DNA from: Erythrobacter sp047872805
Lineage (GTDB): Bacteria > Pseudomonadota > Alphaproteobacteria > Sphingomonadales > Sphingomonadaceae
NCBI RefSeq assembly: GCF_047872805.1
Contig: NZ_JBLQUK010000008.1
Span: 62,001 to 126,000, forward strand
Length of the DNA: 64,000 nt
Direction of reading: 5' to 3'
Part shown: piece after piece, positions 32,030-42,021 of the stretch
Numbering within the stretch: the stretch's first letter is position 1
Layout of the letters: each line of letters starts with the position of its first letter
Program-made: the position numbers and the translations under genes
Notes under the pieces: model-generated
What the model was told of the DNA's origin: nothing
The model's input: only the letters and a program-made list of their open reading frames with translations
Databases searched by the model: none

Positions 32030-33472
32030 CTAACCGCCGATCAGTGCAAACAACTCGCTCATCTGCTGGGGCAAAATCCCACCAAGCAGAATCAGGAAGA
32101 GCGCAATCGGGCAGAACCACCGCACCAGGAACAGCCAGAACTTGTGCAAGCCGCCCTCAAGCCCGTTTTCGGCATCAACCAACCGCCGTTCGGCAATCCA
32201 GCCGACAAATACCGCGGTCGCCAACGCACAGATCGGCATAGTCAACTTGCTGGTGAAGGTGTCGAGCGTGTCTAGAACACCCTGCCCTTCGAACATAGGC
32301 AGAAAGCCGAGCGGGTGAAAACCCGACAGTATCCCCGTCGACAGCGCCGAAAGCGTGCCCAGCACCGCCGCGCCCAACGTCACCAGCACCACCGCCACCG
32401 GGCGGGCCAGCTTGAACCGGTCGATTACCCATGCTGATGGCACTTCCATCAGCGCAACCGAACTGGTCAGCGCCGCAAACGCGACCATTATGAAAAACGC
32501 CAGCCCGATTACCGAACCAAACGGAATCTCCTGAAACGCATGCGGCAGCGTCTGGAACATCAACCCGAGCCCGCCATTGGGGGCAAGGCCAGCGGCAAAT
32601 ACGATAGGGAAAATGCACAAGCCCGCGATCAGGGCGACTGCACTATCCGCCCCCGCGATGATCGCCGAAGTGCCCGCCAGATTGACGTCGCGCCCGACAT
32701 AAGCACCGTAAGTCACCATCCCAGCCACCCCCAGCGACAGCGAGAAAAACGCCTGACCCACTGCGGCAAGCATTACCTCACCGGTCAACTTTTCCGGTTC
32801 AAAGGTAAAGAGATAGGCAACGGTCTGGTCCATCGCCCCGCCGATCATCGAATAGATTGTTAGCCCCACCAGCAAGATGAAGAAAGTCGGCATCAGGTAA
32901 ACCGCCACCTTCTCAATCCCGCCTGAAATGCCGCGCGCGACGAAAATCAGTGTGACGAAGAGGAACACCAAATTGGTGATCGACGTTATTACGCCATTGC
33001 CGATCATAGCAGGAAACAGCGCATCGACCTGTTCAAAACTCATCCCGTCAAAGGCAACACCTGAAACCCCAGTCGTCGCCAGATCCGAGAGGAACAGGCC
33101 GATATAATACAGCACCCATCCGCCCAGCACGCAGTAGAAGCTGAGCACGAGAAACGCCGAAAACACACCCAGCGATGCGACCATTTCCCAATGTTTCGAA
33201 GCGCCCGATTCCTGCGCCAGTTTGCGATAACTTTCTGGAGCCGCTGCTTGCCCATGCCGTCCGATCAAAGTTTCGGACAACAACACCGGAAGCCCAATCA
33301 GCACGATGCACAAGATATAAAACAGAACGAAAGCCCCGCCCCCATTGGCTCCTGCCTCTGCCGGAAAGCGAACAAGGTTACCCAGGCCGACGGCCGAACC
33401 GATCGCTGCCAGAATGAACGCACTGCGCGAAGACCAACCTTCGCGCGCGGACGAATCCAATTTTGCTACCAT
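32030..33472 (-). CDS. Sodium-dependent transporter, NSS/SNF family
   Basis: 480 residues, about 11-12 membrane helices. The LeuT-like first helix motif GSAVGLGNLVRFPAEAGANGGGAFVLFYILC is plain, with the unwound-region glycine and Na+/substrate residues, followed by LPVLLSETLIGRHG. Imports amino acids or related amines with Na+; substrate not predictable. ATG 33472 (MVAKLDSS) has AAGGGGAAA upstream. Divergent from panB with 160 bp between starts. Confidence 0.9.
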   Translation of the reverse strand: MVAKLDSSAREGWSSRSAFILAAIGSAVGLGNLVRFPAEAGANGGGAFVLFYILCIVLIGLPVLLSETLIGRHGQAAAPESYRKLAQESGASKHWEMVASLGVFSAFLVLSFYCVLGGWVLYYIGLFLSDLATTGVSGVAFDGMSFEQVDALFPAMIGNGVITSITNLVFLFVTLIFVARGISGGIEKVAVYLMPTFFILLVGLTIYSMIGGAMDQTVAYLFTFEPEKLTGEVMLAAVGQAFFSLSLGVAGMVTYGAYVGRDVNLAGTSAIIAGADSAVALIAGLCIFPIVFAAGLAPNGGLGLMFQTLPHAFQEIPFGSVIGLAFFIMVAFAALTSSVALMEVPSAWVIDRFKLARPVAVVLVTLGAAVLGTLSALSTGILSGFHPLGFLPMFEGQGVLDTLDTFTSKLTMPICALATAVFVGWIAERRLVDAENGLEGGLHKFWLFLVRWFCPIALFLILLGGILPQQMSELFALIGG

Positions 33473-33632
33473 GTTCGCAGATTTCCCCTTGCTGCGCAGG
33501 CGCATTGCGATGCGGACCTACGGAGCGATTTCCCGTCTTGTCACCTATGTGCAACGAAACAGCGCCCTCGCCAAGGGCCAATGCACCCCGCGGACTTTGC
33601 CATTGTGCCCAGCGGGCGCTAAACCGCACATT

Positions 33633-34505
33633 ATGTCCACTACATTCCAGCTCGATACGAGCACCAGCCGCGCCAATCCCACTCCTGTGCCGATGAAACG
33701 GCTGACGGTCCCGCGAATCCGCGCGCGCAAGGTCGATGGGATCACCGCAGAGCCGCTGGTGATGCTGACCGCCTATACCGCGCGTCAGGCGCAATTGCTC
33801 GATGCGCATTGCGACCTGTTGCTGGTGGGGGATTCGCTGGGTCAGGTGATTTACGGCCTGCCCTCCACCATTCCCGTGACCCTGGAGATGATGGCGAACC
33901 ACGGCGCGGCGGTGGTACGCGGCAGTTATCATTCGGTCGTGGTCGTCGATATGCCGTTCGGTTCGTATGAAAGTTCGAAGGAGCTGGCCTTTGACAGCGC
34001 GGCCTATCTGCTCAAACAAACCGGCGCGGCGGCGGTAAAACTGGAAGGCGGGGAGGCCATGGCGGAGACGGTCGAATTCCTGAATTCGCGCGGTATTCCA
34101 GTGATGGGTCATGTCGGGCTGACCCCGCAGGCGGTCAATGTTCTGGGCGGATATATGGCGCGCGGACGCTCCGATGCCGAAGCCGACAAGATCGTGAGCG
34201 ACGCAGTGGCTTTGGATAAGGCCGGCGCGTTTGCCATCGTCATCGAAGGGGTGGTCGAACCCATTGCCATTGATGCGACGCAGGCGGTGTCCTGCCCGAC
34301 GATCGGGATCGGTGCCTCGGCCCGGTGCGACGGTCAGGTGCTGGTGACCGAAGACATGCTGGGCATGTTCGAACGCGTCCCGCGCTTTGTAAAACGCTAT
34401 GACGACATAGCCAGCATGATCGACAAGACTGCCGCGGCCTACGCCCACGAAGTGCGCACCCGCGCCTTTCCCGGCGAAGACCAGACCTATCAGCCCAAGG
34501 ACTGA
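33633..34505 (+). CDS. panB: 3-methyl-2-oxobutanoate hydroxymethyltransferase (ketopantoate synthesis)
   Basis: 290 residues. Transfers a methylene group from 5,10-methylene-THF to 2-oxoisovalerate in pantothenate/CoA synthesis. Motifs: VMLTAYTARQAQLLD, LLVGDSLGQVIYGLPSTIPVTLEMM (Mg-binding DS), DMPFGSY, AVKLEGGE, MGHVGLTPQ and PTIGIGASARCDGQVLV. Shares its substrate with the valine branch encoded by ilvBNC elsewhere in the window. Start 33633 gives a normal length plus a ~25-residue N-terminal tail. The 3' end overlaps the convergent permease by 16 bp. Confidence 0.95.
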   Translation: MSTTFQLDTSTSRANPTPVPMKRLTVPRIRARKVDGITAEPLVMLTAYTARQAQLLDAHCDLLLVGDSLGQVIYGLPSTIPVTLEMMANHGAAVVRGSYHSVVVVDMPFGSYESSKELAFDSAAYLLKQTGAAAVKLEGGEAMAETVEFLNSRGIPVMGHVGLTPQAVNVLGGYMARGRSDAEADKIVSDAVALDKAGAFAIVIEGVVEPIAIDATQAVSCPTIGIGASARCDGQVLVTEDMLGMFERVPRFVKRYDDIASMIDKTAAAYAHEVRTRAFPGEDQTYQPKD

Positions 34506-35461
34506 TCCCGCGCCAGCCGGTTCGCCACCGGCGCGGCGACCAGCAATTGCAGCAAATGGTAAAGCAGCAGCGGCGCAATCACGAAGCCGGCGACTTCTGC
34601 GGGAAACAGGATGGCCGCCATGGGCGCACCGATTGCGACGCTTTTCTGCGATCCGGCAAACAGGAACGCAATTCTGTCTGCGCGCGCGACTTTGAGCAAA
34701 CCGCTCGCAATCCATGCCCCGCTGGTGCCGATTGCCAGGAACGCCGCCACCAACCCGATCAGTCCGACCCATTGAGCGGCCCCGAACATCGTCGCGAGGC
34801 CCTGTTCCACGGCCCCCGAAAAAGCGACATAGACGGCGATCCCGATTACCATCCGGTCCAGCCATGCGACGTCGCTTTTGCGCTGTTTGAGCCACTCAAT
34901 CGTCCAGCCCTGCACCGCCTGTCCGATCACAAACGGCAGGATCAGGATTGCGCCAATGCGAAAGATGGTCTGACTACCGATTTCGGCGACTTCGCTGGAC
35001 GCGAGCACCGCAAACAAGGGTGCGGTTACAAACACACCGGCTATGTTGATCAGCGCCGCCCCCACCACCGACAGCGCGATATTGCCGCCCGCCAGGCTGG
35101 TGTAGGATGTCGCCGATTGCACCGTCGATGGCAGCGTGCCGAAATACAGAAAGCCCAGCGCTACCATCGGCGGCAGGATCGTCCCCGCAACGTAAGACAT
35201 AGCCAGCCCGATCAGCGGCATCGCGCCAAACACCCATAGAAACAGCGGTAGAAAGAACCGCCAGTTGGCCAGCCCTCGCGCGATCTCTCCGCGCGCAATC
35301 CGCATGCCGTTCACCAGAAACAGCACGAATATCGCCGCGTTGGAAATGGCCTGCGCCTCGCCCCGCACTTCGCCGATGGCGGGCACGATGAAAGCGAGTG
35401 CGGTCGCAAGGACCAGCACCGCAATCATCGGGTCGGCAAACAGTGAAAGGCGCGCCATCAT
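34490..35461 (-). CDS. Bile acid:sodium symporter-like permease (SBF-like)
   Basis: 323 residues, about ten membrane helices, of the YfeH/SBF-like branch of the BASS family. Motifs LPSTVQSATSYTSLAGGNIALSVVGAALINIAG and FLFAGSQKSVAIGAPMA correspond to the two crossed helix regions where Na+ binds. Substrate unknown; other members move bile acids, pantoate, pyruvate or arsenite. Given panB next door (convergent, 16-bp overlap), a pantoate/keto-acid role is conceivable but not shown. Confidence 0.85.
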   Translation of the reverse strand: MMARLSLFADPMIAVLVLATALAFIVPAIGEVRGEAQAISNAAIFVLFLVNGMRIARGEIARGLANWRFFLPLFLWVFGAMPLIGLAMSYVAGTILPPMVALGFLYFGTLPSTVQSATSYTSLAGGNIALSVVGAALINIAGVFVTAPLFAVLASSEVAEIGSQTIFRIGAILILPFVIGQAVQGWTIEWLKQRKSDVAWLDRMVIGIAVYVAFSGAVEQGLATMFGAAQWVGLIGLVAAFLAIGTSGAWIASGLLKVARADRIAFLFAGSQKSVAIGAPMAAILFPAEVAGFVIAPLLLYHLLQLLVAAPVANRLARDQSLG

Positions 35462-35529
35462 GACGCGCGCCCCTGCCCGCTTGATCTGCGATTGTCGAGC
35501 GCCCAGTGCTATCCCGGAACCTGTGAGTG

Positions 35530-37005
35530 TTACAGCCGAACCAGGCTGCCCGGCGCGAGCAGGCGGCGCTGCGCGTCAAACTGGGCAGCATCATCTGCGT
35601 GCCCCAGCGCGCGCGCGGCCTGCGCTCTCAACGAAAGCACTTCGAGATCATTGCCGGCGCCAAGCTGTGCGGCCGTATTGAGCAGAACCTCGACCCGCAG
35701 CCAATCTTCATCTTGCGCGCTTCGTTTGGCCAACAACAGCAAGGCCGAAGTGTTCTGCGGATCACCGGCGATATACCGGCTGAGCAGAACATCGGCGGCG
35801 CGGTTGTCACCGATTTGCCGGTAGGCGGCATAAATCTTGCGCGTCAGCGGCCATGAACGGCGCACTCTGGCAGCAACAGCATACAGTTCGAGCGCGCGTT
35901 CGGCATCGCCTGCACCCAAGGCCGTGTCACCTGCAAGCAGGTGAACATCGCCCGAATTGGGAAACCGGCGGAGCAATTGTTCGGCGCGGCTGCGTGCTTC
36001 GGCGGCGGCCCCGTTTGCTGCCAAACCGCGCAATTCCGCTGTCGCTGCGGGCAATGCAGCACCGCCGCCATTGCCATCAAGCACGATCTGCCCGGCTTCG
36101 AAGGCTTGCTGCGCGCGCAGGATATAGGAAATGGCGCGGCGGCGATCCCCCATCCTTTCCATACTGCGGCCCACCAGCATCACGAGATAAGGCGAGGCTT
36201 CAGGTCGCTCGGCATAGGCCGCGAACCGGTCAACCACTTCGCGGTCACGCCCGCCCAGCCACAGCCCGCGAGCGAGCAATTCGCTGACCCGCATATTGCC
36301 CGGTTGCAGCTGAGCCAGTTGCTCCAGCGTTGCGGCTGCGGTGTCGGCATTGCCTTGTTGCAAATCGACAATCGCATCCAGCATCATGGCCGCCGGAACG
36401 CCCTTGTTCCTCAGCCCGCTGCGCGAAAGCAGCGTGCTGGCCAGCACCGGATCACCGGCGCGCGCGGCCAGCACCGCCTGAAGGTAATGCAAGGGCGGAT
36501 AGGTCGGCGCGATCTCGCCCAATTCGTGCACGACCGCCAACATATCCCCATACCGGCCCAGATCGCCCAGCGTCGCCGCATAATCTCCCAGAGCCTCGGC
36601 ATTTTGCGGGTCTGCACTCACCGCCGCTTCGAACCATGGCAGCGATTCCGCCAGTCCATTGGCATCGCGCACCAATTGCGCGCGCATCAACAGCGCGGGA
36701 GCATATTGCGGGTCTAGCTGAAGCGCATGATCCGCAGCCTCGATAGCGATCAGATGTTCGCCGCCGCGAAACCGCAATTGGGCAATATCGACCCACAGGC
36801 CGGGGCTTTCTGGTTCCAGCTTCAGCGCTTCGTCATACAGCCTGCCCGCTTCGGCCAGATCTCCGCTGCGCACCGCCAACCGGGCGTCATCGATATATTC
36901 GAGGAATGTATCGCTGCCCGTCAGCGCGGAATTGCCGCTGCCGCCCTGTTCCGCCGAACAACCGACCAGCGCCAGCGCAGCGCAGATAACGCTCAGCTTA
37001 CGCAT
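35530..37005 (-). CDS. TPR-repeat lipoprotein of the PEP-CTERM/XrtA locus
   Basis: 491 residues. Lipoprotein signal MRKLSVICAALALVGC (Cys about residue 16), then a short Ser/Gly linker and a chain of TPR-type helix pairs (for example AGRLYDEALKLEPESPGLWVDIAQL, ALGDYAATLGDLGRYGDMLAV, AERALELYAVAARVRRSWPL). Exported, likely a membrane-attached scaffold. Resembles PrsT, the TPR lipoprotein of PEP-CTERM exopolysaccharide loci, but is shorter than those I recall. Its start overlaps the prsR stop, so it is the last gene of the operon; a second in-frame start at 37014 is equally possible. Confidence 0.8.
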   Translation of the reverse strand: MRKLSVICAALALVGCSAEQGGSGNSALTGSDTFLEYIDDARLAVRSGDLAEAGRLYDEALKLEPESPGLWVDIAQLRFRGGEHLIAIEAADHALQLDPQYAPALLMRAQLVRDANGLAESLPWFEAAVSADPQNAEALGDYAATLGDLGRYGDMLAVVHELGEIAPTYPPLHYLQAVLAARAGDPVLASTLLSRSGLRNKGVPAAMMLDAIVDLQQGNADTAAATLEQLAQLQPGNMRVSELLARGLWLGGRDREVVDRFAAYAERPEASPYLVMLVGRSMERMGDRRRAISYILRAQQAFEAGQIVLDGNGGGAALPAATAELRGLAANGAAAEARSRAEQLLRRFPNSGDVHLLAGDTALGAGDAERALELYAVAARVRRSWPLTRKIYAAYRQIGDNRAADVLLSRYIAGDPQNTSALLLLAKRSAQDEDWLRVEVLLNTAAQLGAGNDLEVLSLRAQAARALGHADDAAQFDAQRRLLAPGSLVRL

Positions 37006-38362
37006 GGAGATCATACTGCTTTAGCAGGTCATAAAGCGTCGGGCGGCTGATCCCCAACATCTTGGCGGTGCTGGAAATATTCCCTTCGCTGCGCGCCAGA
37101 GCATGGCGAATGATGCGCCGGTCCGATTGTTCGCGCGCGGCCTTCAGATTGAGGACGTCTTCGTCCTCGTGCGTGTCCCCGGCAAAGTCGAGATCGTCTG
37201 CATTCACCAGCTTGCCATCAGCCATGATGACCGCGCGCTTCACCCGGTTTTCAAGCTCGCGCACATTGCCCGGCCAATCATGCGCATCAATCGCGGCGAG
37301 CGCATCGGGGGCAAAACCGGTGACAGACGGGTTCATCTCCTTGGCGAACCGTTTGAGAAATGCCCTGCCCAGCAGCACGGCGTCGCCGTGGCGTTCGGCC
37401 AGGCCGGGGATACGCACTACGATTTCAGCAAGGCGGTAAAACAGGTCTTCGCGGAATGAACCGGCACCGATCATGGTTTCAAGATCCTGATGCGTGGCGC
37501 AAACGATCCGCGTATCGACCGCAATGGTCTTGCGCCCGCCAATCCGTTCAATGGTGCGTTCCTGCAGAAACCGCAGCAATTTCACCTGAAGCTGGAGCGG
37601 AATATCGCCAACTTCATCCAGGAACAGTGTTCCGCCATCGGCGCATTCGATCTTGCCTTCGGTGGTCTTGACCGCGCCGGTAAACGCGCCCTTTTCATGA
37701 CCGAACAATTCGCTTTCGAGCAGGTTTTCCGGGATCGCGGCGCAATTGATCGCCACAAACGGTCGGCCCGCCCGGTTGCTGGCATCATGCAGCCCTTTGG
37801 CCAGCAATTCCTTGCCCGTTCCGCTCGCACCCAGCAGCATGACAGAGGCATTGGTGCTGGCCACGCGCTCAATCGTGCGGGCAACCTTGACCATTTCCGG
37901 CGCGCCCGTGATCAGGCGGCCGAGCACGGTCTTGTCTTCGCTCGCATGCGCAACCAGACGGCGGTTTTCTTCCTCGATCTGATGCAGGTTGAAGGCCCGC
38001 CGCACGATCAAGCCCAAGGCGTCGATATCGACCGGCTTTTGATAAAAGTCATACGCGCCGCGCTCAATCGCCTGCAGCGCGCTTTCGCGCGCGCCGTGGC
38101 CGCTGGCAACGATAACCTTGGTGTCGGGCTTCAACGTCATAATCGCGTCGAGCACGGCGAAACCTTCGCGAGTCCCATCAGGATCAGGCGGCAAGCCCAG
38201 ATCCAGCGTCACCACAGCGGGCATTTCGCTTCGCAAGGCATTGATCGCGCTTTCGCGGTCGCCCGCGATCACGACCTCAAAATCGTCATAGGCCCATTTG
38301 AGCTGGGCCTGCAGGCCTTCGTCATCCTCGATCACGAGCAGAGTGGGTTTCTTGTCGGCCAT
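36998..38362 (-). CDS. prsR: PEP-CTERM-system sigma-54-dependent response regulator
   Basis: 454 residues, NtrC-like. Receiver domain with VIEDDEGLQAQLKW, phosphoacceptor Asp in VVTLDLGLPPDPDG and Lys in DFYQKPVDID. AAA+ sigma-54 domain: Walker A GASGTGKELLAKG, the GAFTGA loop in HEKGAFTGAVKTTEGK, Walker B GGTLFLDEVGDIP. A Fis-type helix-turn-helix ends the protein (NISSTAKMLGISRPTLYDLLKQ). The PrsR assignment rests on its prsK partner and the TIGR03013-like transferase upstream. ATG overlaps the prsK stop (TAATG). Confidence 0.9.
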   Translation of the reverse strand: MADKKPTLLVIEDDEGLQAQLKWAYDDFEVVIAGDRESAINALRSEMPAVVTLDLGLPPDPDGTREGFAVLDAIMTLKPDTKVIVASGHGARESALQAIERGAYDFYQKPVDIDALGLIVRRAFNLHQIEEENRRLVAHASEDKTVLGRLITGAPEMVKVARTIERVASTNASVMLLGASGTGKELLAKGLHDASNRAGRPFVAINCAAIPENLLESELFGHEKGAFTGAVKTTEGKIECADGGTLFLDEVGDIPLQLQVKLLRFLQERTIERIGGRKTIAVDTRIVCATHQDLETMIGAGSFREDLFYRLAEIVVRIPGLAERHGDAVLLGRAFLKRFAKEMNPSVTGFAPDALAAIDAHDWPGNVRELENRVKRAVIMADGKLVNADDLDFAGDTHEDEDVLNLKAAREQSDRRIIRHALARSEGNISSTAKMLGISRPTLYDLLKQYDLHA

Positions 38363-40494
38363 TATGCGACCTCTTGATGGTTGGGAGTCATGGGGTACTC
38401 GCGTAGTCGTGCTGCCTCGGGGACGGGCAAGGTTACGCTGAAACGGGTGCCGATGCCTTCGCGCGTTTCGACACTGATCCGGCCGCCCATCGCCTTGATC
38501 AACTCGCGCGCTTCAAATGCGCCGATCCCGAACCCGCCCTGTTTTGAGGAAACAAAGGGTTTGAACAAACCGCTGCGAACAAATTCGGGGGACATGCCTG
38601 TGCCCGAATCCACAATTTCGATGTGGCCGACCAGGCCTTCTGCACTGACGCTTAGATATACTGCGTCTTCGGGCCCGCTGGCGTCAATTGCGTTCTGCAC
38701 CAGATGGATCAAAGCCTGTTCGAGGCTTTCGGTGTCGGCCAACACTTTGACTGGATCGAAACGGGTCACGCGGACCGGGTGCCCGCCTTTGAAACGCGCC
38801 TCGATTGCCGCTGCAATGGCCGATAGATCGACTTCGCGCACTTGCTGCGTCTGACCCGCTCCATAGCGGCTGAGCCGCGCCAGCAAAGCGTTCAGCTTTT
38901 CAGAGGAATTGCGCAAAGTCACCAACATGTCGGCGCGAAATTTGGGATTGTCGGCGTGTTTCTGAGCGTTGCCAGACAGCAGCGAAATCTGGCTCGCCAA
39001 ATTCTTGATGTCGTGCATCACAAACGCCATGCGGCGGTTGAACTCGTCAAACCGGCTCGCATCCATCAGCGCCTGTTGCCCTGACTGTTCGGCAAGATAG
39101 CTGGCAAGTTGTTGGCCGACCACGCGCAAGAGGTCGAAATCTTCCCAATCAAGCCGCCGCTCAATACGCGGGCGCGCCAGCACGATTGCGCCCACCAACC
39201 GATCAAAGTGAATGAGCGGCACCAAGGCCCAGGCATCATCGGCTTCGCTCAGCCAAGGGGGTACATGTTTCAGCTCGCCGTGATGGTCGATCCCGCTGCG
39301 AACCTCATCAAGGTCCAGAATATGCGCGTGCTGTTCCAGTAATCCCGACAAGGCATAATCGCCCGCAGCCGCTGGCACTTCGATCGTGGCCCAGTTCCAA
39401 CGCGCAGTAAGTTCCAGTTGAGCCTCTTCATTGGGAGCCAGCAACAGCCCCGCAGGGCTGTCGGTGATGTCCGCAATCGCCTTGATCGCGCGTTCATGAA
39501 GACTGGTATGCAGACTGCTGCTGGTGCTTGCTCCGTGTCCGACTGTGCGGGTGAAGCGCAGCCATTCCTCGCGGTAGTCATAGCGATGCTGAAACAGATG
39601 TTTGATCGCAGTAACCCGAAGCCACCCTCGCACCCGTGCCGATGGCAACCACGCAACTGCCGCGACCGCCCCCAGCACCAGAAAGATCACCTGGCTGGCG
39701 CGGGCAATATCGCCGCCAAGCAATGCCAGCGACCGCGTCACCAGCACCATCACCAACAGATAGCTGCCGATGACCAGCAATGAGAGCGACTGAAACGTCA
39801 CCGCGCGCGAAGGGCGGAATTGCAAACCGGCGCTGGCGGCATTCGCACCAAGAGCAATCAGCCCCGCCATGATCCCCGCCAACAATCCGCGCAGACCCAC
39901 CAATACCGATGGATATTCCCCGCCGAGATAGGCGATGGTGAACAGGTTGAGATCATAGGCAAACAACCCTGCCAGCGCGATCCCGCTCCATTGGATGATC
40001 TTGCGTGAAGAAGCTGCGGCCCCGGCATAAAGATTGTGCAGCAAAACCAACGCGCCAATGGCTACCAGCATATTGAGCAAGGTGCCCACTTCAAATGTGA
40101 TTTGCGCGATTTCTGGGATGAATCCGGCTTGAGCATGCACCACCAGCAGGACCGGTTGCATCAATTGAACCATTGCCAGCGCAAAGATCACCGGGCGCGT
40201 TGGCTTTAGGCTTTCATCGCGCCCGTCTGCGGAGAACAGCCGGAAAATGACCGCAATCAGCGCCAGATTGCGCAAGGTTGCGGCAATCTCGATAGCGGCC
40301 GAACCGGGGCCAAAGGCGACCGATGCCGCGCACCAGATCGCAATCGCTGCGCATGCCGCCAGCGCCGCGCCGCGATCCGGCCTATCCCGGTCGCCAAACC
40401 GCGCGATCCACAAACCCGCGCAGCAGCTTAGCACCGCCCCTGCGAGATAGCAGACCAATGCCGCGTAGGGAGCCAGACCCGAGAACCCAGTCAT
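38362..40494 (-). CDS. prsK: PEP-CTERM-system sensor histidine kinase
   Basis: 710 residues. N-terminal half carries about eight membrane helices, followed by a GAF-like domain (residues ~320-460) and a C-terminal kinase: H-box FVMHDIKNLASQISLLSGNAQKHADNP, N-box IHLVQNAIDAS, G1 DSGTGMSPEFV, G2 KQGGFGIGAFEARELIKAMGG. The H-box HDIKNL and the multi-helix-plus-GAF layout are typical of PrsK. Likely senses a membrane or envelope signal and phosphorylates PrsR. ATG at 40494 overlaps the upstream stop (TGATG); an earlier in-frame ATG is less likely. Confidence 0.88.
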   Translation of the reverse strand: MTGFSGLAPYAALVCYLAGAVLSCCAGLWIARFGDRDRPDRGAALAACAAIAIWCAASVAFGPGSAAIEIAATLRNLALIAVIFRLFSADGRDESLKPTRPVIFALAMVQLMQPVLLVVHAQAGFIPEIAQITFEVGTLLNMLVAIGALVLLHNLYAGAAASSRKIIQWSGIALAGLFAYDLNLFTIAYLGGEYPSVLVGLRGLLAGIMAGLIALGANAASAGLQFRPSRAVTFQSLSLLVIGSYLLVMVLVTRSLALLGGDIARASQVIFLVLGAVAAVAWLPSARVRGWLRVTAIKHLFQHRYDYREEWLRFTRTVGHGASTSSSLHTSLHERAIKAIADITDSPAGLLLAPNEEAQLELTARWNWATIEVPAAAGDYALSGLLEQHAHILDLDEVRSGIDHHGELKHVPPWLSEADDAWALVPLIHFDRLVGAIVLARPRIERRLDWEDFDLLRVVGQQLASYLAEQSGQQALMDASRFDEFNRRMAFVMHDIKNLASQISLLSGNAQKHADNPKFRADMLVTLRNSSEKLNALLARLSRYGAGQTQQVREVDLSAIAAAIEARFKGGHPVRVTRFDPVKVLADTESLEQALIHLVQNAIDASGPEDAVYLSVSAEGLVGHIEIVDSGTGMSPEFVRSGLFKPFVSSKQGGFGIGAFEARELIKAMGGRISVETREGIGTRFSVTLPVPEAARLREYPMTPNHQEVA

Positions 40495-41879
40495 CACCGC
40501 GCGCCCTCGGGCCACAGGATGACCCGCACCGTTTGCAGCAGAATCACGAAATCGAGAAACGGCGTGTAATTCTTGGCGTAATACAGATCATATTCGAGCT
40601 TCTTGCGGCTATCCTCGTTGGATGCGCCATAGGGGTAATTGATCTGCGCCCAGCCCGTAATTCCGGGTTTGACCATATGCCGTTCGCCGTAGAAGGGGAT
40701 TTCCTCCTGCAGGCTATCGACGAATTGCGGGACTTCGGGCCGCGGCCCGACAAAGCTCATTTCGCCTTTCAACACGCTCCATGTCTGCGGCAGTTCGTCG
40801 ATCCTGACTTTGCGGATAAAGCGCCCGACGCGGGTGATGCGCGGGTCGTTTTCCTCTGCCCATTTTGCCCCGTCCTTTTCCGCATCAATGCGCATCGAAC
40901 GCAGTTTGATGAGGTGGAAGGGCTCACCGAACAAACCCACGCGCTCTTGCCGGAAAAACGCCGGTCCCTTGCTGTCCAGCTTTACGATGGCGGCAAAGAT
41001 GGCGATGATCGGGAATGTCAGCAGTAACAGGATGACGCTGGCAGTGATATCGAACACCCGTTTCAGGGCGCTCGAAAACAACCGCCCACTGGAAAAACCG
41101 TCTGAAAATATCAGCCAGCTGGGATTGACCGTGTCCAGATCGACCCTGCCCGTTTCGCGTTCGAGGAAGCTGGAAAAATCGTTGACGTGCACGCCCTTGG
41201 TCTTGATCCGCAGGAGATCGCCCAGCGGCAGCGAATTGCGCCGCTCTTGCAAGGCAAGGACAACTTCGCTGACACCCAAATTCTCCACGAACCGGCCCAG
41301 ATCATGGATCGCCTCGCGCGAGATGGCTTCTTCGACCACTCGTTCTGGTTCACCCATGGCGATGTAGGAAACGATCGCGAAGCCGGCTTCGGGCCGGTCG
41401 CCCAGTTCGCGCAGGCGCTGCGCCCGGTCGCCTGCTCCCAGCACCATGACCCGCCGCCGAAACGCCGAAGAGCCCAGAAAACTGTTGAGCAGCAGCCGGT
41501 CTGCGACCAGCACCAGCACCGCAAATCCCATCGAATACAGCAAAGTTGAGCGCCAGAATGTGTCGCCCGGCAAGATCCAGTCGATCGTCGCCAATGCGAT
41601 AATGCCTAGGCTGATCGCCACCAGCAACCGCGCGGCTGCAAACCGCAGGCTGCGCAGGGCATATGGGCCGTATACGCCCACCGCTATCATCGCCAACCAG
41701 ACGATGCCCGCCGATCCGACCAATGGGACCCAGCGATCCTCAAACTGCCCCGGATCCATCCCGATCTGCGAGGCGCGCACCTGCCATGCAAGTTCGCTTG
41801 CCAGCACCAGCAGGGCAAGATCAAGCAGGCCGAGCAGCAGCACGCCGTGGGGAATGTAATGCTTGAACAACCGGATCAT
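40494..41879 (-). CDS. Exopolysaccharide polyprenyl-phosphate sugar transferase (PEP-CTERM type)
   Basis: 461 residues, polyisoprenyl-phosphate glycosyl-1-phosphotransferase family of the TIGR03013 kind linked to PEP-CTERM loci. Four or five N-terminal helices, a Rossmann-like middle (VMVLGAGDRAQRLRELGD), then the catalytic bacterial sugar transferase domain: a helix, GPAFFRQERVGLFGEPFHLIKLRSM, DELPQTWSVLKGEMSFVGPRPE, and MVKPGITGWAQINYPYG. Starts lipid-linked oligosaccharide synthesis at the inner membrane. First gene of the transferase-prsK-prsR-TPR operon. No exosortase gene lies in this window. Confidence 0.9.
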   Translation of the reverse strand: MIRLFKHYIPHGVLLLGLLDLALLVLASELAWQVRASQIGMDPGQFEDRWVPLVGSAGIVWLAMIAVGVYGPYALRSLRFAAARLLVAISLGIIALATIDWILPGDTFWRSTLLYSMGFAVLVLVADRLLLNSFLGSSAFRRRVMVLGAGDRAQRLRELGDRPEAGFAIVSYIAMGEPERVVEEAISREAIHDLGRFVENLGVSEVVLALQERRNSLPLGDLLRIKTKGVHVNDFSSFLERETGRVDLDTVNPSWLIFSDGFSSGRLFSSALKRVFDITASVILLLLTFPIIAIFAAIVKLDSKGPAFFRQERVGLFGEPFHLIKLRSMRIDAEKDGAKWAEENDPRITRVGRFIRKVRIDELPQTWSVLKGEMSFVGPRPEVPQFVDSLQEEIPFYGERHMVKPGITGWAQINYPYGASNEDSRKKLEYDLYYAKNYTPFLDFVILLQTVRVILWPEGAR

Positions 41880-42021
41880 CGGTGCGGATCGACCTTAAAC
41901 TAAGGGTTCTTGCGACGATGATGTAAACCCGAGAGCTTAAGTGTCGGTAAATTTTACAACGCTGATCAGAGGCGCTGATTTCTGCGTGTCTGCAAAGTTA
42001 ATCACGCCTTAGCCTTTAAGG

